From: a virus
DNA length: 32,708 nucleotides
Strand: one strand, 5' to 3'
IMG/VR virus record: IMGVR_UViG_3300043446_004195
Location: 1-32,708 of that record
The position numbers and the translations under genes are program-made. Of the stretch, positions 7,857 to 16,634 are shown piece by piece. The first letter of the stretch is position 1. The number at the start of each line of letters is the position of its first letter. The notes beneath the pieces were generated by a model. The model did not search any database, was not told the origin of the DNA, and saw only the letters and a list, made by a program, of their open reading frames with translations.

Positions 7857-8873
7857 GTGGCCATAGTCAAAGTTGAAGAGACCTTTGCCAATCGCAGCCT
7901 GGCTATGGATGCCCGCTTTCAGGCAGATTTATCCAGGCAATTCATTGTAGTCACTGACACCATAAACACTTCGGTTTACGAGGCTACTTCAGCTACTGGA
8001 ATTCCGGCCTTTGGTGACCCACACCCAGAAAGCCAATTTGCCAACGCTACCATGGTTTCTGCCAGCGGGAAACAGGATGCAAACAATCCATTTATCTGGA
8101 TTATTGATTGCAAGTATTCAACCAATCCAGACGCAGCCCAGGCCAGCGGGGCTGGTGGATCAGTCAGTAGCTCGCCAGAGGTAAGCCGCCAGCAAAAAGG
8201 GGTGGAACCAGGGAATAGAGAGGCAAACCCACTTTTACGGCCAGCCGATATACAGTTATCGACTGGATTTATGAATTTTGTTTTGGAAAAAGATTTTAAT
8301 AGTTCACCAAAAAAGGTGGTTAATACTGCCGGTGATTTATTTGCCCAGCCTCTTATGTTTCGATTTCCATATCTGGTTATAAATGCCAGCAGAAATACGC
8401 AATATGTACAGGCGGCCAATCTTCAGTTTTTCGTAGACAAGGTAAACAACTCATCACTTAGCCTGTTTGGTGGCACTACTGGGATTTATTCCATGACCAT
8501 TGGGGCAGGCGACTTGCTTATTGACAGTATTTCGGGCCAAAGGGTTTTGGAAAATAATGTCTCATACTGGCGGGTTTCCATGGTCATTCATGCGATCGTT
8601 CCTAACTCTTGGAGCCACCTTCCAGAAAACGAATCCCCCGGATTTGATGCCAGGTTGCGTAATGTTGGTTTCAACGGCAAAGAATCTAATGCTGATGCTT
8701 CATTCAGACGATTAATGGGGCCGGATGGTCAACCGTCCAGAGTGCCTTTTGATCTGGACCAAAACGGCATAAAAATCACCGGCTCCACATCTCCCTATTA
8801 TGTGAAATTTAGGACTCATCCACGGGCTAATCTTTCGTGGGTAAACACTTTCTTAAACCAAGGGGCCTTCTAA
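7857..8873 (+). CDS. Tail-tip protein of unknown family
   Basis: The 338-residue protein follows the tape measure by 2 nt and starts at GTG 7857. I do not recognise the family. Its position is that of lambda distal tail or M/L genes, and it has beta-rich segments (for example FIWIIDCKYSTNP, SYWRVSMVIHAIVPNSW), a low-complexity Gly/Ser stretch near residue 100, and an aromatic C-terminus (SPYYVKFRTHP). A distal-tail or baseplate hub role is an inference from position only. No transmembrane segment, signal peptide or enzyme motif can be seen. Confidence 0.6.
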   Translation: MAIVKVEETFANRSLAMDARFQADLSRQFIVVTDTINTSVYEATSATGIPAFGDPHPESQFANATMVSASGKQDANNPFIWIIDCKYSTNPDAAQASGAGGSVSSSPEVSRQQKGVEPGNREANPLLRPADIQLSTGFMNFVLEKDFNSSPKKVVNTAGDLFAQPLMFRFPYLVINASRNTQYVQAANLQFFVDKVNNSSLSLFGGTTGIYSMTIGAGDLLIDSISGQRVLENNVSYWRVSMVIHAIVPNSWSHLPENESPGFDARLRNVGFNGKESNADASFRRLMGPDGQPSRVPFDLDQNGIKITGSTSPYYVKFRTHPRANLSWVNTFLNQGAF

Positions 8874-8874
8874 C

Positions 8875-10257
8875 ATGGCCGACCAGGTAACTTTTACGCC
8901 AGAAGATGCCCAGAGAATATCTAATGCCGTGATAGCTTACGAGAAAGGCTTACGGCAGCCGGAAACATTTAGTCAGTTAGTAGAGGAACAAGATACTTGG
9001 GTTATTGTTTACATTACCGGCCCTGGCGGAACCAACAATAATTATCCATGCATCGCCAAACGCTGGATTTTAAACGGCACTGCTGGCAGTACCCAGAATG
9101 TTAGTAGTGATGCAACTACCGGATTTATTCATGACATAAACAACCAGTATTTGCAGCAAAACAAACATTACCTGGCCAAACTTCACGGCACTATAACCAT
9201 TAGTGGCGTCAACTATCCTTACTACCTCACGGGTTTTGTAGCAGCATCCAGCGGCCAATCTTTGGACGTAGTTGTCGATGTGCTTTGCGATCCTGTTAGC
9301 GGTATTCAGGTTGAAAAGGCCGCTATAGGAACCCTTACGGACACGCTTGTTTATCGCACATTTACTGCTCTTTTGGACTGCCCCAACAGTTATGCGGGCC
9401 ATGGTGGGCAGGTTCTAAAAGTAAATGCAGCCGGAAGTGGGTTGGAGTTTGCCACGGTAAGTGGTGCGACCGGCGGAGCCGTAGTATTCCCAGATTTATC
9501 GGATGTTCCGAAAAGTTATAACGGAGCAGGGCTTTTTGCCGTGGGTGTCAAATCCTCAGCAGATGGTTTGCAGTTTGTGGCCCCTGTTGTTGAAACAAAA
9601 TACAGCATTACTGGTGGCGGTAATCTTTTCAATCGAACCGGCACCAAGCTGGGAAACTATGATGCGTATTCGGCGTTAAAATTAGTAAATGATTTGGAAG
9701 AACCTGGCAACAACATGGTTTATGGTACGGACGCAAAAGGTGATCGTGGCTGGGTTAATGTTGGTGCCAGCGTAAAGACCATAACCATCAGCACAGATGC
9801 TGGCGTTATGGATGTTACTGGCTCGCCTGCTAGCGGCAACAATCCATCAATCAAGGTAACACTCTTTGACCATGGCATAAAGGATTCCGAATACGGCGGC
9901 ACGGACAAAAACGGTAAACCAGTAGTACCTATCTTGAGCGTCAACAAATATGGCGTAATTTATGCCATTGCAGATGGCGACCTTCAGGCAATTCAAAAGC
10001 TAACCATTGAATCAAACAAAAGTTTAAAGGTAACAGATGGGGTGGTGGTTCCAACCTCGGCCAACAGCTATGAGGGAAAAGCAACCATCGAAATTAAAAG
10101 CCAGGGAACAATTAACAAATTAACTACTCAGGCAAACTATGTGGACGGCAGCACACTCGCCACGTTAACCAGCACGACAAACACGGAAATTAATAACCTT
10201 TATTTAAAACTTAACGAAGTAATTCAAATGCTAAAAGATATGGGGGCTTCCTTATGA
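8875..10257 (+). CDS. Tail fibre / tip protein
   Basis: The 460-residue protein starts at an ATG that follows the upstream stop by 1 nt. Residues near 180-195 carry the phrase GGQVLKVNAAGSGLEFATV, a module repeated in many phage fibre proteins, next to FPDLSDVPKSYNGAG, another fibre-type linker. The C-terminus (TLTSTTNTEINNLYLKLNEVIQMLKD) reads as a trimeric coiled coil. The N-terminal 150 residues presumably dock to the tail tip. An ATGA overlap couples it to the next gene. Fibre-like character is seen in the sequence; the receptor is unknown. Confidence 0.7.
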   Translation: MADQVTFTPEDAQRISNAVIAYEKGLRQPETFSQLVEEQDTWVIVYITGPGGTNNNYPCIAKRWILNGTAGSTQNVSSDATTGFIHDINNQYLQQNKHYLAKLHGTITISGVNYPYYLTGFVAASSGQSLDVVVDVLCDPVSGIQVEKAAIGTLTDTLVYRTFTALLDCPNSYAGHGGQVLKVNAAGSGLEFATVSGATGGAVVFPDLSDVPKSYNGAGLFAVGVKSSADGLQFVAPVVETKYSITGGGNLFNRTGTKLGNYDAYSALKLVNDLEEPGNNMVYGTDAKGDRGWVNVGASVKTITISTDAGVMDVTGSPASGNNPSIKVTLFDHGIKDSEYGGTDKNGKPVVPILSVNKYGVIYAIADGDLQAIQKLTIESNKSLKVTDGVVVPTSANSYEGKATIEIKSQGTINKLTTQANYVDGSTLATLTSTTNTEINNLYLKLNEVIQMLKDMGASL

Positions 10258-11318
10258 CACTTTACACGGCAGGGATTGCAAAGGGTTGTTGTGAAGATTT
10301 TCTAAGTAGCTACTATGATCCTCAGATAGAACAAAGAAGATCTGTTCACAATAACTTATACAGCGAATTTAAAGCAGAAATTTTTTTTAACTATTCAAAT
10401 TTTAACCCATGCTCCTTAGCTAATAGCGTTGGAGAGTGGAGGCCTTGCGATCCAGATCCTACAGATGAATTTGATCCTCCGCAGCACTGCCAAGATTATT
10501 ACGAAATTTCCGGATATGATAAGGAATTTTGGCAAGCCCAATGCAATATGACAGAGGCAGTTCGTGCAGTTTTAGAAGATGGTGAAAAAAAAACTTTTCG
10601 TTACTCCTTAATATATAATTTTGGTTTACAACCATATTATGGATTTGTCTGGATATCGGCACCCATTGAAATAAACAACCCTGAAATTAGAAAAAAACCT
10701 GATACTAGAGATTTTTGGCTTTATGAATGTAGCTATCAAATTAGATTAGTTGTAACTGCTAGTGATTTAAACCCAGATGAAAACTTATCTGCAAGTTTTA
10801 CTTACATTGAATGTTCAAAATCCCGTTATGACTTTTGCGGAGATAACAACGTCATATGTTGTCCTGGTCCTGGCATTTATGGCAGCATTACCAGAGGGCC
10901 AATAGAATGGATAGGAAAGGTTTACCCAAATAAGATTCTGGCAAAAGCAGAAACAACGCCAAAATATTTTCACAATCAAGAAACTTTGTACGATTGTGCA
11001 GGTAAAACAATCGAGATGATATGGAATGATCAAAATGCTCTTTACGTTTCTGATTGGCAAACCTGCGGAAATCAACCATTTAGATTAATCGGTTACCAGA
11101 GTATCAGCAACAACGTTTCAAGATATACATTAAATGCCGCAAATTGCCATATGGAATTTAATAAAGTTGGCCCTTACCTTCCATTAATTGTAACACAATA
11201 TCCGAGCTATCCATATTCCGGTGGTTATGGGAATAACCATGGAGCGTATAACACTGCCGGCTATTTTGATTGCGGGCTTTCAGATTGCTGGAAAATACAA
11301 GATGGCATCGATGAATAA
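10254..11318 (+). CDS. Cys-rich protein of unknown family in the tail gene block
   Basis: The 354-residue product has about 20 cysteines, many aromatic residues and few Lys/Arg clusters. Examples of its motifs are CCEDFLSSYYDPQIEQRR, CDPDPTDEFDPPQHC, a CCPGPGIYGSI turn and a Gly/Tyr-rich end (YPYSGGYGNNHGAY). I do not recognise it. The gene is clearly more A+T rich than its neighbours, suggesting a separate origin. It overlaps the upstream fibre gene by ATGA and is followed by another Cys-rich gene. A surface protein at the tail tip, possibly disulphide- or metal-stabilised, is an inference from composition and position. Confidence 0.6.
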   Translation: MTLYTAGIAKGCCEDFLSSYYDPQIEQRRSVHNNLYSEFKAEIFFNYSNFNPCSLANSVGEWRPCDPDPTDEFDPPQHCQDYYEISGYDKEFWQAQCNMTEAVRAVLEDGEKKTFRYSLIYNFGLQPYYGFVWISAPIEINNPEIRKKPDTRDFWLYECSYQIRLVVTASDLNPDENLSASFTYIECSKSRYDFCGDNNVICCPGPGIYGSITRGPIEWIGKVYPNKILAKAETTPKYFHNQETLYDCAGKTIEMIWNDQNALYVSDWQTCGNQPFRLIGYQSISNNVSRYTLNAANCHMEFNKVGPYLPLIVTQYPSYPYSGGYGNNHGAYNTAGYFDCGLSDCWKIQDGIDE

Positions 11319-11643
11319 TTGCAACTGCGGAAACGCCAGACGTGATCTTTATACGCCAGACCAATGCCGTTATTGCTGGTCCAAGCTGATCCAGCAACCA
11401 CAATTCCCTGGGCTGGTTAATGAAATTAAGCAGATGCCTGCTACACCATTTGTGGAACCTCAAAAAATACAAATCCGGAAGGGTAATTGTTTACACTTGG
11501 GAAAAGTAATTGACCGTGCCGCCTGCAACTGTCCAGGCAAATGGATCCATGAGTGCGAAAAACATGGCAAATGCCGCCGTGGTCAATCGTTGGATGGCGT
11601 TCAGGGCTGCCTGCACTGCCCGGATTTTGTTGAAGATGATTGA
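11302..11643 (+). CDS. Small Cys-rich, probably zinc-binding protein
   Basis: The 113-residue protein has 11 cysteines. The C-terminal half follows the pattern C-x2-LG-x6-C-x-C ... C-x2-HGKC ... GVQGCLHCPDF. A similar Cys motif (C..RG..., C..HG.C, ...C..CPDY) recurs in proteins of planctomycetes, by memory, which helps the host guess. The N-terminus has a separate CNCG ... CRYC set. The start is either ATG 11302 (GGAAA 8 nt upstream) or ATG 11311; both overlap the previous stop. It is linked to the tail-tip genes but its function is unknown. Confidence 0.65.
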   Translation: MASMNNCNCGNARRDLYTPDQCRYCWSKLIQQPQFPGLVNEIKQMPATPFVEPQKIQIRKGNCLHLGKVIDRAACNCPGKWIHECEKHGKCRRGQSLDGVQGCLHCPDFVEDD

Positions 11644-11669
11644 ATCTAAAGAAAATTCCACTTACAATT

Positions 11670-11694
11670 AGGATTCCTGTTGTAAAGGAATCCT
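11670..11694 (+). promoter_or_regulatory. Hairpin that buries the ribosome site of the gene at 11697
   Basis: AGGATTCC (11670-11677) and GGAATCCT (11687-11694) form a perfect 8-bp stem with a 9-nt loop. The right arm contains the GGAA of the Shine-Dalgarno AAAGGAA, which lies 6 nt before the ATG. Folding should block initiation. The arrangement recalls the repeat at 2958-2987. Confidence 0.5.
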
Positions 11695-11696
11695 TT

Positions 11697-12044
11697 ATGG
11701 CCGCTGGCACCCATGACATGATTTGTGACGCTGGGGCAACTTTTGAAAAGGTAATTCAAATTACCGATTCTGAAGGCGAGAACGTCAATATAACGGGCTA
11801 TTCTGCCAGAATGCAGGTTAGGCCATCTGCCGCATCCAGCACCGTATTAACCGAGCTTACAACAGCAAACACCAAGATTAGCATTGATGGTGCCAACGGC
11901 AAACTTACTTTGGCAGTTCCAGCCTCGGAAACAGCCACATTTAAATCTGGTAATTACGTTTACGACCTTGAAACCGTAAACGGTTCTACCGTGGAAAGAA
12001 TCCTTCAAGGGGCTTTCGTGGTTAGGGCCGAGGTGACCAGATGA
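11697..12044 (+). CDS. Tail-associated Ig-like (BppU-type) protein
   Basis: The 115-residue protein follows a recognisable phage pattern: DAGATFEKVIQITDSEGENV, then ITGYSARMQVRPSAASSTVL, then ISIDGANGKLTLAVPAS, YVYDLETVNGS and a final LQGAFVVRAEVTR. This is the small Ig-like fold common next to fibre genes and similar to the N-terminal region of baseplate upper proteins. It probably joins fibre modules to the tip. ATG 11697 is chosen for its ribosome site; a TTG at 11640 is in frame but overlaps the previous gene. The stop overlaps the next start. Confidence 0.7.
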   Translation: MAAGTHDMICDAGATFEKVIQITDSEGENVNITGYSARMQVRPSAASSTVLTELTTANTKISIDGANGKLTLAVPASETATFKSGNYVYDLETVNGSTVERILQGAFVVRAEVTR

Positions 12045-12331
12045 GCCACAACTATAACGACATAACGCAAACAAACACCGTGGTGGTGGACGAGTTCACC
12101 AAAATCGTTCAGGTAATCAAACGGGATTACCTAGTGACCATCTCACGGGATGGCTTCCAAGGCCCTCCAGGTCCAGCAGGCCCCACCGGCCCGGCTGGCA
12201 GCGGTGCCAACAATATCAGCGAACTAGATGACGTTGTGCTGATAGGCCAGCAAAATGATGATCTCTTGAAATACAACAGCGCACTGGGTGTCTGGAAAAA
12301 TACCACCATACTGGACGGAGGCCACTTCTAA
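12041..12331 (+). CDS. Small collagen-like fibre protein
   Basis: The 96-residue protein has a beta-like N-terminus, then a short collagen-like run of Gly-X-Y triplets (GPPGPAGPTGPAGSG, about residues 46-60), then the fibre phrase ISELDDVVLIGQQNDDLLKYNSALGVWKN. Collagen-like triplets trimerise phage fibres. It overlaps the upstream gene by ATGA and the downstream gene by TAATG, so the three are coupled. It is probably a fibre linker or a short fibre. Confidence 0.72.
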   Translation: MSHNYNDITQTNTVVVDEFTKIVQVIKRDYLVTISRDGFQGPPGPAGPTGPAGSGANNISELDDVVLIGQQNDDLLKYNSALGVWKNTTILDGGHF

Positions 12332-13416
12332 TGGCAAATATTCTGAAAATCAAAAGGCGTGTGAATAGTGGTGGGGCAACCGCAGGGGCACCAGCTTCCC
12401 TGGCTGGCGGTGAACTAGCCTATAATGAGGTTGGAAATGTCCTCTACTATGGGGCAGGCGATTCCGGTGGGAATGCCACCAGCATCATACCCATCGCCGG
12501 TACTGGTTCGTTTCTGCCACTCACGGGAACTTCAACAGCCAGCACTAATATTACTTTTAGTGGAACCACCAGCTTTACTGGTACGGTTTCAGGTTCGGCC
12601 CTGAGCAGCTATGTTTCGGCCTTCCGGTTGGATCAGTTTGCGCTTCCGACCGGCGATATAAGCCATAATGGTTTTAAGGTAACCAATCTGGCCGACCCAA
12701 CCAACCCCCAAGACGCAGCCACCAAGGCTTATGTAGATGCGGCCCGCTCTGGCCTCGATGTCAAAGATAGCTGCCGGATAGCTACCACAGCAAATATAAC
12801 CCTAAGCGGCCTGCAAACCATCGATGGCATCACCCTTTCCAGTGGCGACAGGGTTCTGGTGAAAGACCAAAGCACATCGAGCCAGAACGGCATTTACACG
12901 GCAGCAAGCTCTAGCTGGACTAGGGCCACCGATTTTGATTCGGCAGCCGAGGTAACCAGCGGTGCGTTTGTGTTTGTTGAGGCTGGCAGCTCCAATGCTG
13001 GAAAAGGCTATGTTCTTACCACTCTAAACCCTATTTCGGTAGGCACCACCCCGCTAACTTTTACGCAATTCAGCGAAGCCGGGGCCATTACCGTGGGTGC
13101 CAGCGGTGGGCTAACCTACACGAATAACACCCTGACCATCAACACGGATGGCACATCCATCAGTATTAACGCTAGCAATCAACTACGCATTCACACAAGC
13201 TGGACAGGGCAAAACTCAATCACCACGGTTGGTACTATTAGCTCTGGAACGTGGCAGGGTTCTACCATCGGCGGTGCTTATGGTGGCCTTGGCGTGGCAA
13301 TATCCACCCTTACCGATGGCGGTTTACTTAAACGATCCGGCAGCACGGTAGCCACGGCAACGGCTGGCACCGATTATCTAAATCCTAATTCCACGGTAGA
13401 CGGCGGCACCTTCTAA
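12331..13416 (+). CDS. Tail fibre protein
   Basis: The 361-residue protein begins MANILKIKRRVNSGGA and SLAGGELAYNE, an N-terminal anchoring domain shared with the next gene. The middle contains the fibre phrase DPTNPQDAATKAYVDAA, followed by the repeatedly seen domain IDGITLSSGDRVLVKDQ, SQNGIYTAASSSWTRA and VFVEAGSSNAGKGYVL. The end is a Gly/Ser/Thr-rich region with ISSGTWQGSTIGGAYGG, also typical of fibres. It probably forms a trimeric adhesin. The start ATG overlaps the previous stop. Confidence 0.82.
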   Translation: MANILKIKRRVNSGGATAGAPASLAGGELAYNEVGNVLYYGAGDSGGNATSIIPIAGTGSFLPLTGTSTASTNITFSGTTSFTGTVSGSALSSYVSAFRLDQFALPTGDISHNGFKVTNLADPTNPQDAATKAYVDAARSGLDVKDSCRIATTANITLSGLQTIDGITLSSGDRVLVKDQSTSSQNGIYTAASSSWTRATDFDSAAEVTSGAFVFVEAGSSNAGKGYVLTTLNPISVGTTPLTFTQFSEAGAITVGASGGLTYTNNTLTINTDGTSISINASNQLRIHTSWTGQNSITTVGTISSGTWQGSTIGGAYGGLGVAISTLTDGGLLKRSGSTVATATAGTDYLNPNSTVDGGTF

Positions 13417-13427
13417 GAGGGGTAATT

Positions 13428-16073
13428 GTGGCCAACATTATCAAGCCGAAACGCTCGGAATCAACGGGGCAAACGCCAACGCTTTCCCCTGGCGAATTGG
13501 CAGTAAACATAGCCGATAAAAAGGTATGGGTTGCCAACAGTTCTGGAACTCCGGTTTTAATCGTGGACGGCAATGCCAGTGTAAGTGAAACCGATCCTGT
13601 TTTCACGGCTTCCGATGCTTTTTCCATTACCACCAGCGATATTACTAATTGGAACACGGCTTATGGCTGGGGCGATCATGCTAGCGCAGGCTATTTGACC
13701 ACTGAAACAGATCCTGTTTTTGGCGCATCGGAAGCCGCAACTATTACGGCCACGGACACTGGAAATTGGAACACGGCCTATGGGTGGGGTGACCATTCAA
13801 CGGCAGGGTATTTAACCTCGGAAACTGACCCAACTTTCACGGCTTCTGCTGCCTATTCCATTACCACCAGCGATATAACGAACTGGAACACTGCGTATGG
13901 CTGGGGCGATCATTCCAGCGTAGGTTATTTAACTATTGAAACAGATCCAATATTTACGGCATCTGATGCCGCATCCATTACGGCAACCGATATTGGAAAC
14001 TGGAATACGGCCTATGGGTGGGGCGATCATGCTTTGGCAGGCTACTTAACCATAGAAACCGACCCGGTTTTTAGTGCCAGCGATGCGGCATCCATTACAG
14101 CCACGGATATTTCCACCTGGAACGCCAAACCGGACTCGGTAGCCATTACCAGCAGCGGAAGCACCATCACGGTAACTGATAACACCGTGGGAGGGGCTGT
14201 CTCCTTCAATTTGGAAAATCCGCAGGGCATAGCCACCACCGATTCGCCAACTTTTGCTGGGTTAACGGTTGCCAGCTTGGTTTACCCATCTGCCGATGGC
14301 ACCAGTGGCCAGGTGCTTGTGACGGACGGTGCGGGTAATCTTTCCTTTGCCACCGCTGGCGGTGGTGGTGCAAGTGCGCTGGATGATCTCACGGACGTGA
14401 CGATTGCCACACCGGCGGCAAACGATGTGCTAGTATATAACAGCACTTCAAGCCAATGGGAAAACACCCAGTTAACTACCAGCCCCGGTGGAAATGACAA
14501 GGAAATACAATTTAATAATTCAGGCAATTTGGATGGTGCTTCGGAATTTAAATACTACGTTAACAGTGTACAAATTTTAACAATCGATCAAACGGCTTAT
14601 AATTTAATACCCCTTACTTTAAAAAGTGCAGCTTCTCCATATGCCAACCTTTTCCAATGGTTGCGCTCTGATAATTTGTTGTATGGTGGTGTAAGCAATT
14701 TTGGTGAGCTTTTTTTGGAATATGGAACGCCTTTAATTTTCAAAGGTGACTCAGCGATTAATGGTAATTACATCCAGTTGCAAGCTCCGGCAAATATTTC
14801 CAACGTTACCATTTTTACTCTGCCTAATGGGGATGGATCATCGGGTCAGGTTTTATCTACCAATGGATCTGGCCAGCTAACTTTCACAAATGTCATTGCC
14901 AACCTATCTGGTGGTTCGGGTGGCTCCATCCCGTACCAATCAAACACCAACACCACTAGCCTTTTAAGCCCCAATACCACCACTACCAAGAAGTTTTTAA
15001 GGCAAACAGGTACTGGCACTAACGGTGCTGCACCGGCGTGGGATACCATTGCCGCTGCCGATGTTCCAACCCTAAACCAAAACACAACTGGTTCTTCTGG
15101 AAGCTGTACTGGCAACAGTGCCACGGCGACAACGGCAACTAACTTGGCCGGTGGTGGTGCAGGTCAAATACCTTATCAGTCGGCTGCCGGTTCAACGGCC
15201 ATGCTTTCGGCTGGAACCAGTGGGCAAGTTTTGCGATCAAATGGAACATCTGCATTAACGTGGGAATCTCAAGGATTATTTAGCGGTGGACGATTAACCC
15301 TAACATCCGCAACACCTATTACCACTTCTGATGTAACCTCAGCCACAACCATTTATTACACTCCGTTTAACGGAGATAAAATAAGCCTCTATGATGGCAC
15401 CACCTGGGCAACTTATACATTCACTCAATTATCTTTGGCACTAGGAACACTAACGTCAGGCCTTAATTATGACGTATTCGTTTACAATAATGCAGGCACA
15501 TTGACGCTTGAAACAGCGTCATGGACAAACAACACGACAAGGGAAACGGCTTTAGCGTTGACGAATGGTATTTATTTAAAAACAGGCGCACTTTCTCGCA
15601 GGTATCTTGGAACTTTTCGCACTACCAGCACGACCACAACGGAAGACTCAGCAACTAAGAGATTTGTTTATAACGCCAATAATAGGATTAGTAAGCAAAT
15701 GTTTAGGAGCGATTCAACATCTTCATGGACTTACGCTACGGCGGCTTGGAGATACGCCAACAATTCTTCTTCAAACAGGCTGGATTTTGTTCAGGGGCTT
15801 GCTGAAGAAGCAGTTTTTTGTCATGTGATTTCTTCGTCTTCACATTCAGGATCAACAAGCACCTATGCCAGCATTGGGTACGATGCAAACACGTCCAACA
15901 GCGGCACAACGATTAACAAAGTAAGCACGGGTTCTGGTGCTTTAGTTGGATTTTACACAACAATTCCAGCGGTTGGTTTCCACTATCTAGCTTGGATCGA
16001 ATATACATCTGGTGCAACGGCAACCTTTACGGGCGGTTCCGAAAGTGGCATTTATGCCCAAATAAGGGTTTAA
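13428..16073 (+). CDS. Large tail fibre protein with 39-residue repeats
   Basis: The 881-residue protein starts at GTG 13428 after GAGGGG. Its first 40 residues (MANIIKPKRSESTGQ, PGELAVNIADKK) are homologous to the start of the previous gene. Residues about 54-235 hold four and a half copies of a 39-residue unit (ETDPVF, then SITTSDI, NWNTAYGWGDH, GYLT). A long Gly/Ser/Thr-rich region follows with fibre modules such as DGTSGQVLVTDGAGNLSF. From about residue 620 the C-terminal domain (TYTFTQLSLALGTL, YNANNRISKQMFRSDSTSSW, YANNSSSNRLDFVQGLAE) is a module found at the tips of many phage fibres. It is the best candidate for the receptor-binding protein. Confidence 0.85.
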   Translation: MANIIKPKRSESTGQTPTLSPGELAVNIADKKVWVANSSGTPVLIVDGNASVSETDPVFTASDAFSITTSDITNWNTAYGWGDHASAGYLTTETDPVFGASEAATITATDTGNWNTAYGWGDHSTAGYLTSETDPTFTASAAYSITTSDITNWNTAYGWGDHSSVGYLTIETDPIFTASDAASITATDIGNWNTAYGWGDHALAGYLTIETDPVFSASDAASITATDISTWNAKPDSVAITSSGSTITVTDNTVGGAVSFNLENPQGIATTDSPTFAGLTVASLVYPSADGTSGQVLVTDGAGNLSFATAGGGGASALDDLTDVTIATPAANDVLVYNSTSSQWENTQLTTSPGGNDKEIQFNNSGNLDGASEFKYYVNSVQILTIDQTAYNLIPLTLKSAASPYANLFQWLRSDNLLYGGVSNFGELFLEYGTPLIFKGDSAINGNYIQLQAPANISNVTIFTLPNGDGSSGQVLSTNGSGQLTFTNVIANLSGGSGGSIPYQSNTNTTSLLSPNTTTTKKFLRQTGTGTNGAAPAWDTIAAADVPTLNQNTTGSSGSCTGNSATATTATNLAGGGAGQIPYQSAAGSTAMLSAGTSGQVLRSNGTSALTWESQGLFSGGRLTLTSATPITTSDVTSATTIYYTPFNGDKISLYDGTTWATYTFTQLSLALGTLTSGLNYDVFVYNNAGTLTLETASWTNNTTRETALALTNGIYLKTGALSRRYLGTFRTTSTTTTEDSATKRFVYNANNRISKQMFRSDSTSSWTYATAAWRYANNSSSNRLDFVQGLAEEAVFCHVISSSSHSGSTSTYASIGYDANTSNSGTTINKVSTGSGALVGFYTTIPAVGFHYLAWIEYTSGATATFTGGSESGIYAQIRV
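13587..14130 (+). repeat. Tandem 117-bp coding repeats in the fibre gene
   Basis: Units start at 13587, 13704, 13821, 13938 and 14055, exactly 117 bp apart; the fifth is partial. Alternate units are the most alike (1 and 3 share SITTSDIT; 2 and 4 share ITATD), suggesting duplication of a two-unit block. They encode the 39-residue fibre repeat and could lengthen or shorten by recombination. Confidence 0.9.
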
Positions 16074-16075
16074 AA

Positions 16076-16570
16076 ATGATACTAACTTTACACGAACATA
16101 TTGAAAAGGTTTGCCCAATCGACGGTGTAGCCTACTTGGAAGAAGGCACCATACGAATTGATTTTAAAATGGACGCTACTGAGGCGCAGAAATCGGCAGC
16201 TCAAGAGGTTGTTAATCAGTGGCCGTTGATCCAAGCCAAGGCAAATAAAATGGAAGAAATTAATCTGGCCTGGCGGCAGTTGGAATCCACAGGGTGGGAT
16301 TCTGGCCAAGGTCACTTGGGCATCACCGCCAACGATGTGGCCCTTCTTTCCGGTTGTCACGCTTTAGGCAAGGAAGCCAATGCGCTTGGTATGCCAATTC
16401 CAAGTATCGTAACCATGGAAAACAACGAAATAACCTTTACCACTATGGCGCAGTTTACCCAGTTAATGTTGCAATATGGGGCCTATCGGGCACATTTATC
16501 CAGCACCTTTGCCGCCAGGCGTAGGGCGGTGGAAAGCGCAACCACCTTGGAAGAACTTGAAAATATCTGA
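16076..16570 (+). CDS. Tail-fibre-region protein, DUF4376-like
   Basis: The 164-residue protein follows the large fibre gene by 2 nt. The second half, with EINLAWRQLESTGWDSGQGHLGI, ALLSGCHALGKEA, ITFTTMAQFTQLMLQYGAYRAHL and a final TFAARRRAVESATTLEEL, matches the general pattern of DUF4376 domains of fibre-associated or fibre-assembly proteins. It may help fold or attach the fibre. The family call is from pattern recognition only. ATG 16076 is used; the frame extends upstream but only inside the fibre gene. Confidence 0.6.
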   Translation: MILTLHEHIEKVCPIDGVAYLEEGTIRIDFKMDATEAQKSAAQEVVNQWPLIQAKANKMEEINLAWRQLESTGWDSGQGHLGITANDVALLSGCHALGKEANALGMPIPSIVTMENNEITFTTMAQFTQLMLQYGAYRAHLSSTFAARRRAVESATTLEELENI

Positions 16571-16592
16571 TTTAAGCTGAAAGTATTTTTTT

Positions 16593-16629
16593 AATCCTTT
16601 AAAATACATTAGGTATAAAAATAAGGATT
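16593..16629 (+). promoter_or_regulatory. Inverted repeat over the ribosome site of the gene at 16635
   Basis: AATCCTT (16593-16599) can pair with AAGGATT (16623-16629) across a 23-nt A+T-rich loop. The right arm is the Shine-Dalgarno of the small membrane protein, 5 nt before its ATG. A TATAAA sequence at 16614-16619 lies in the loop but no convincing -35 box is seen. This is the third late leader in the window in which the ribosome site lies in one arm of a repeat. Confidence 0.4.
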
Positions 16630-16634
16630 TAAAC

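Noticed and set aside
13587-14130. Direct repeats as CRISPR or iterons
   Set aside because: The 117-bp units are in frame and encode the 39-residue fibre repeat.
12331-16073. A diversity-generating retroelement acting on the fibre genes
   Set aside because: No reverse transcriptase gene and no template/variable repeat pair are visible in the window.
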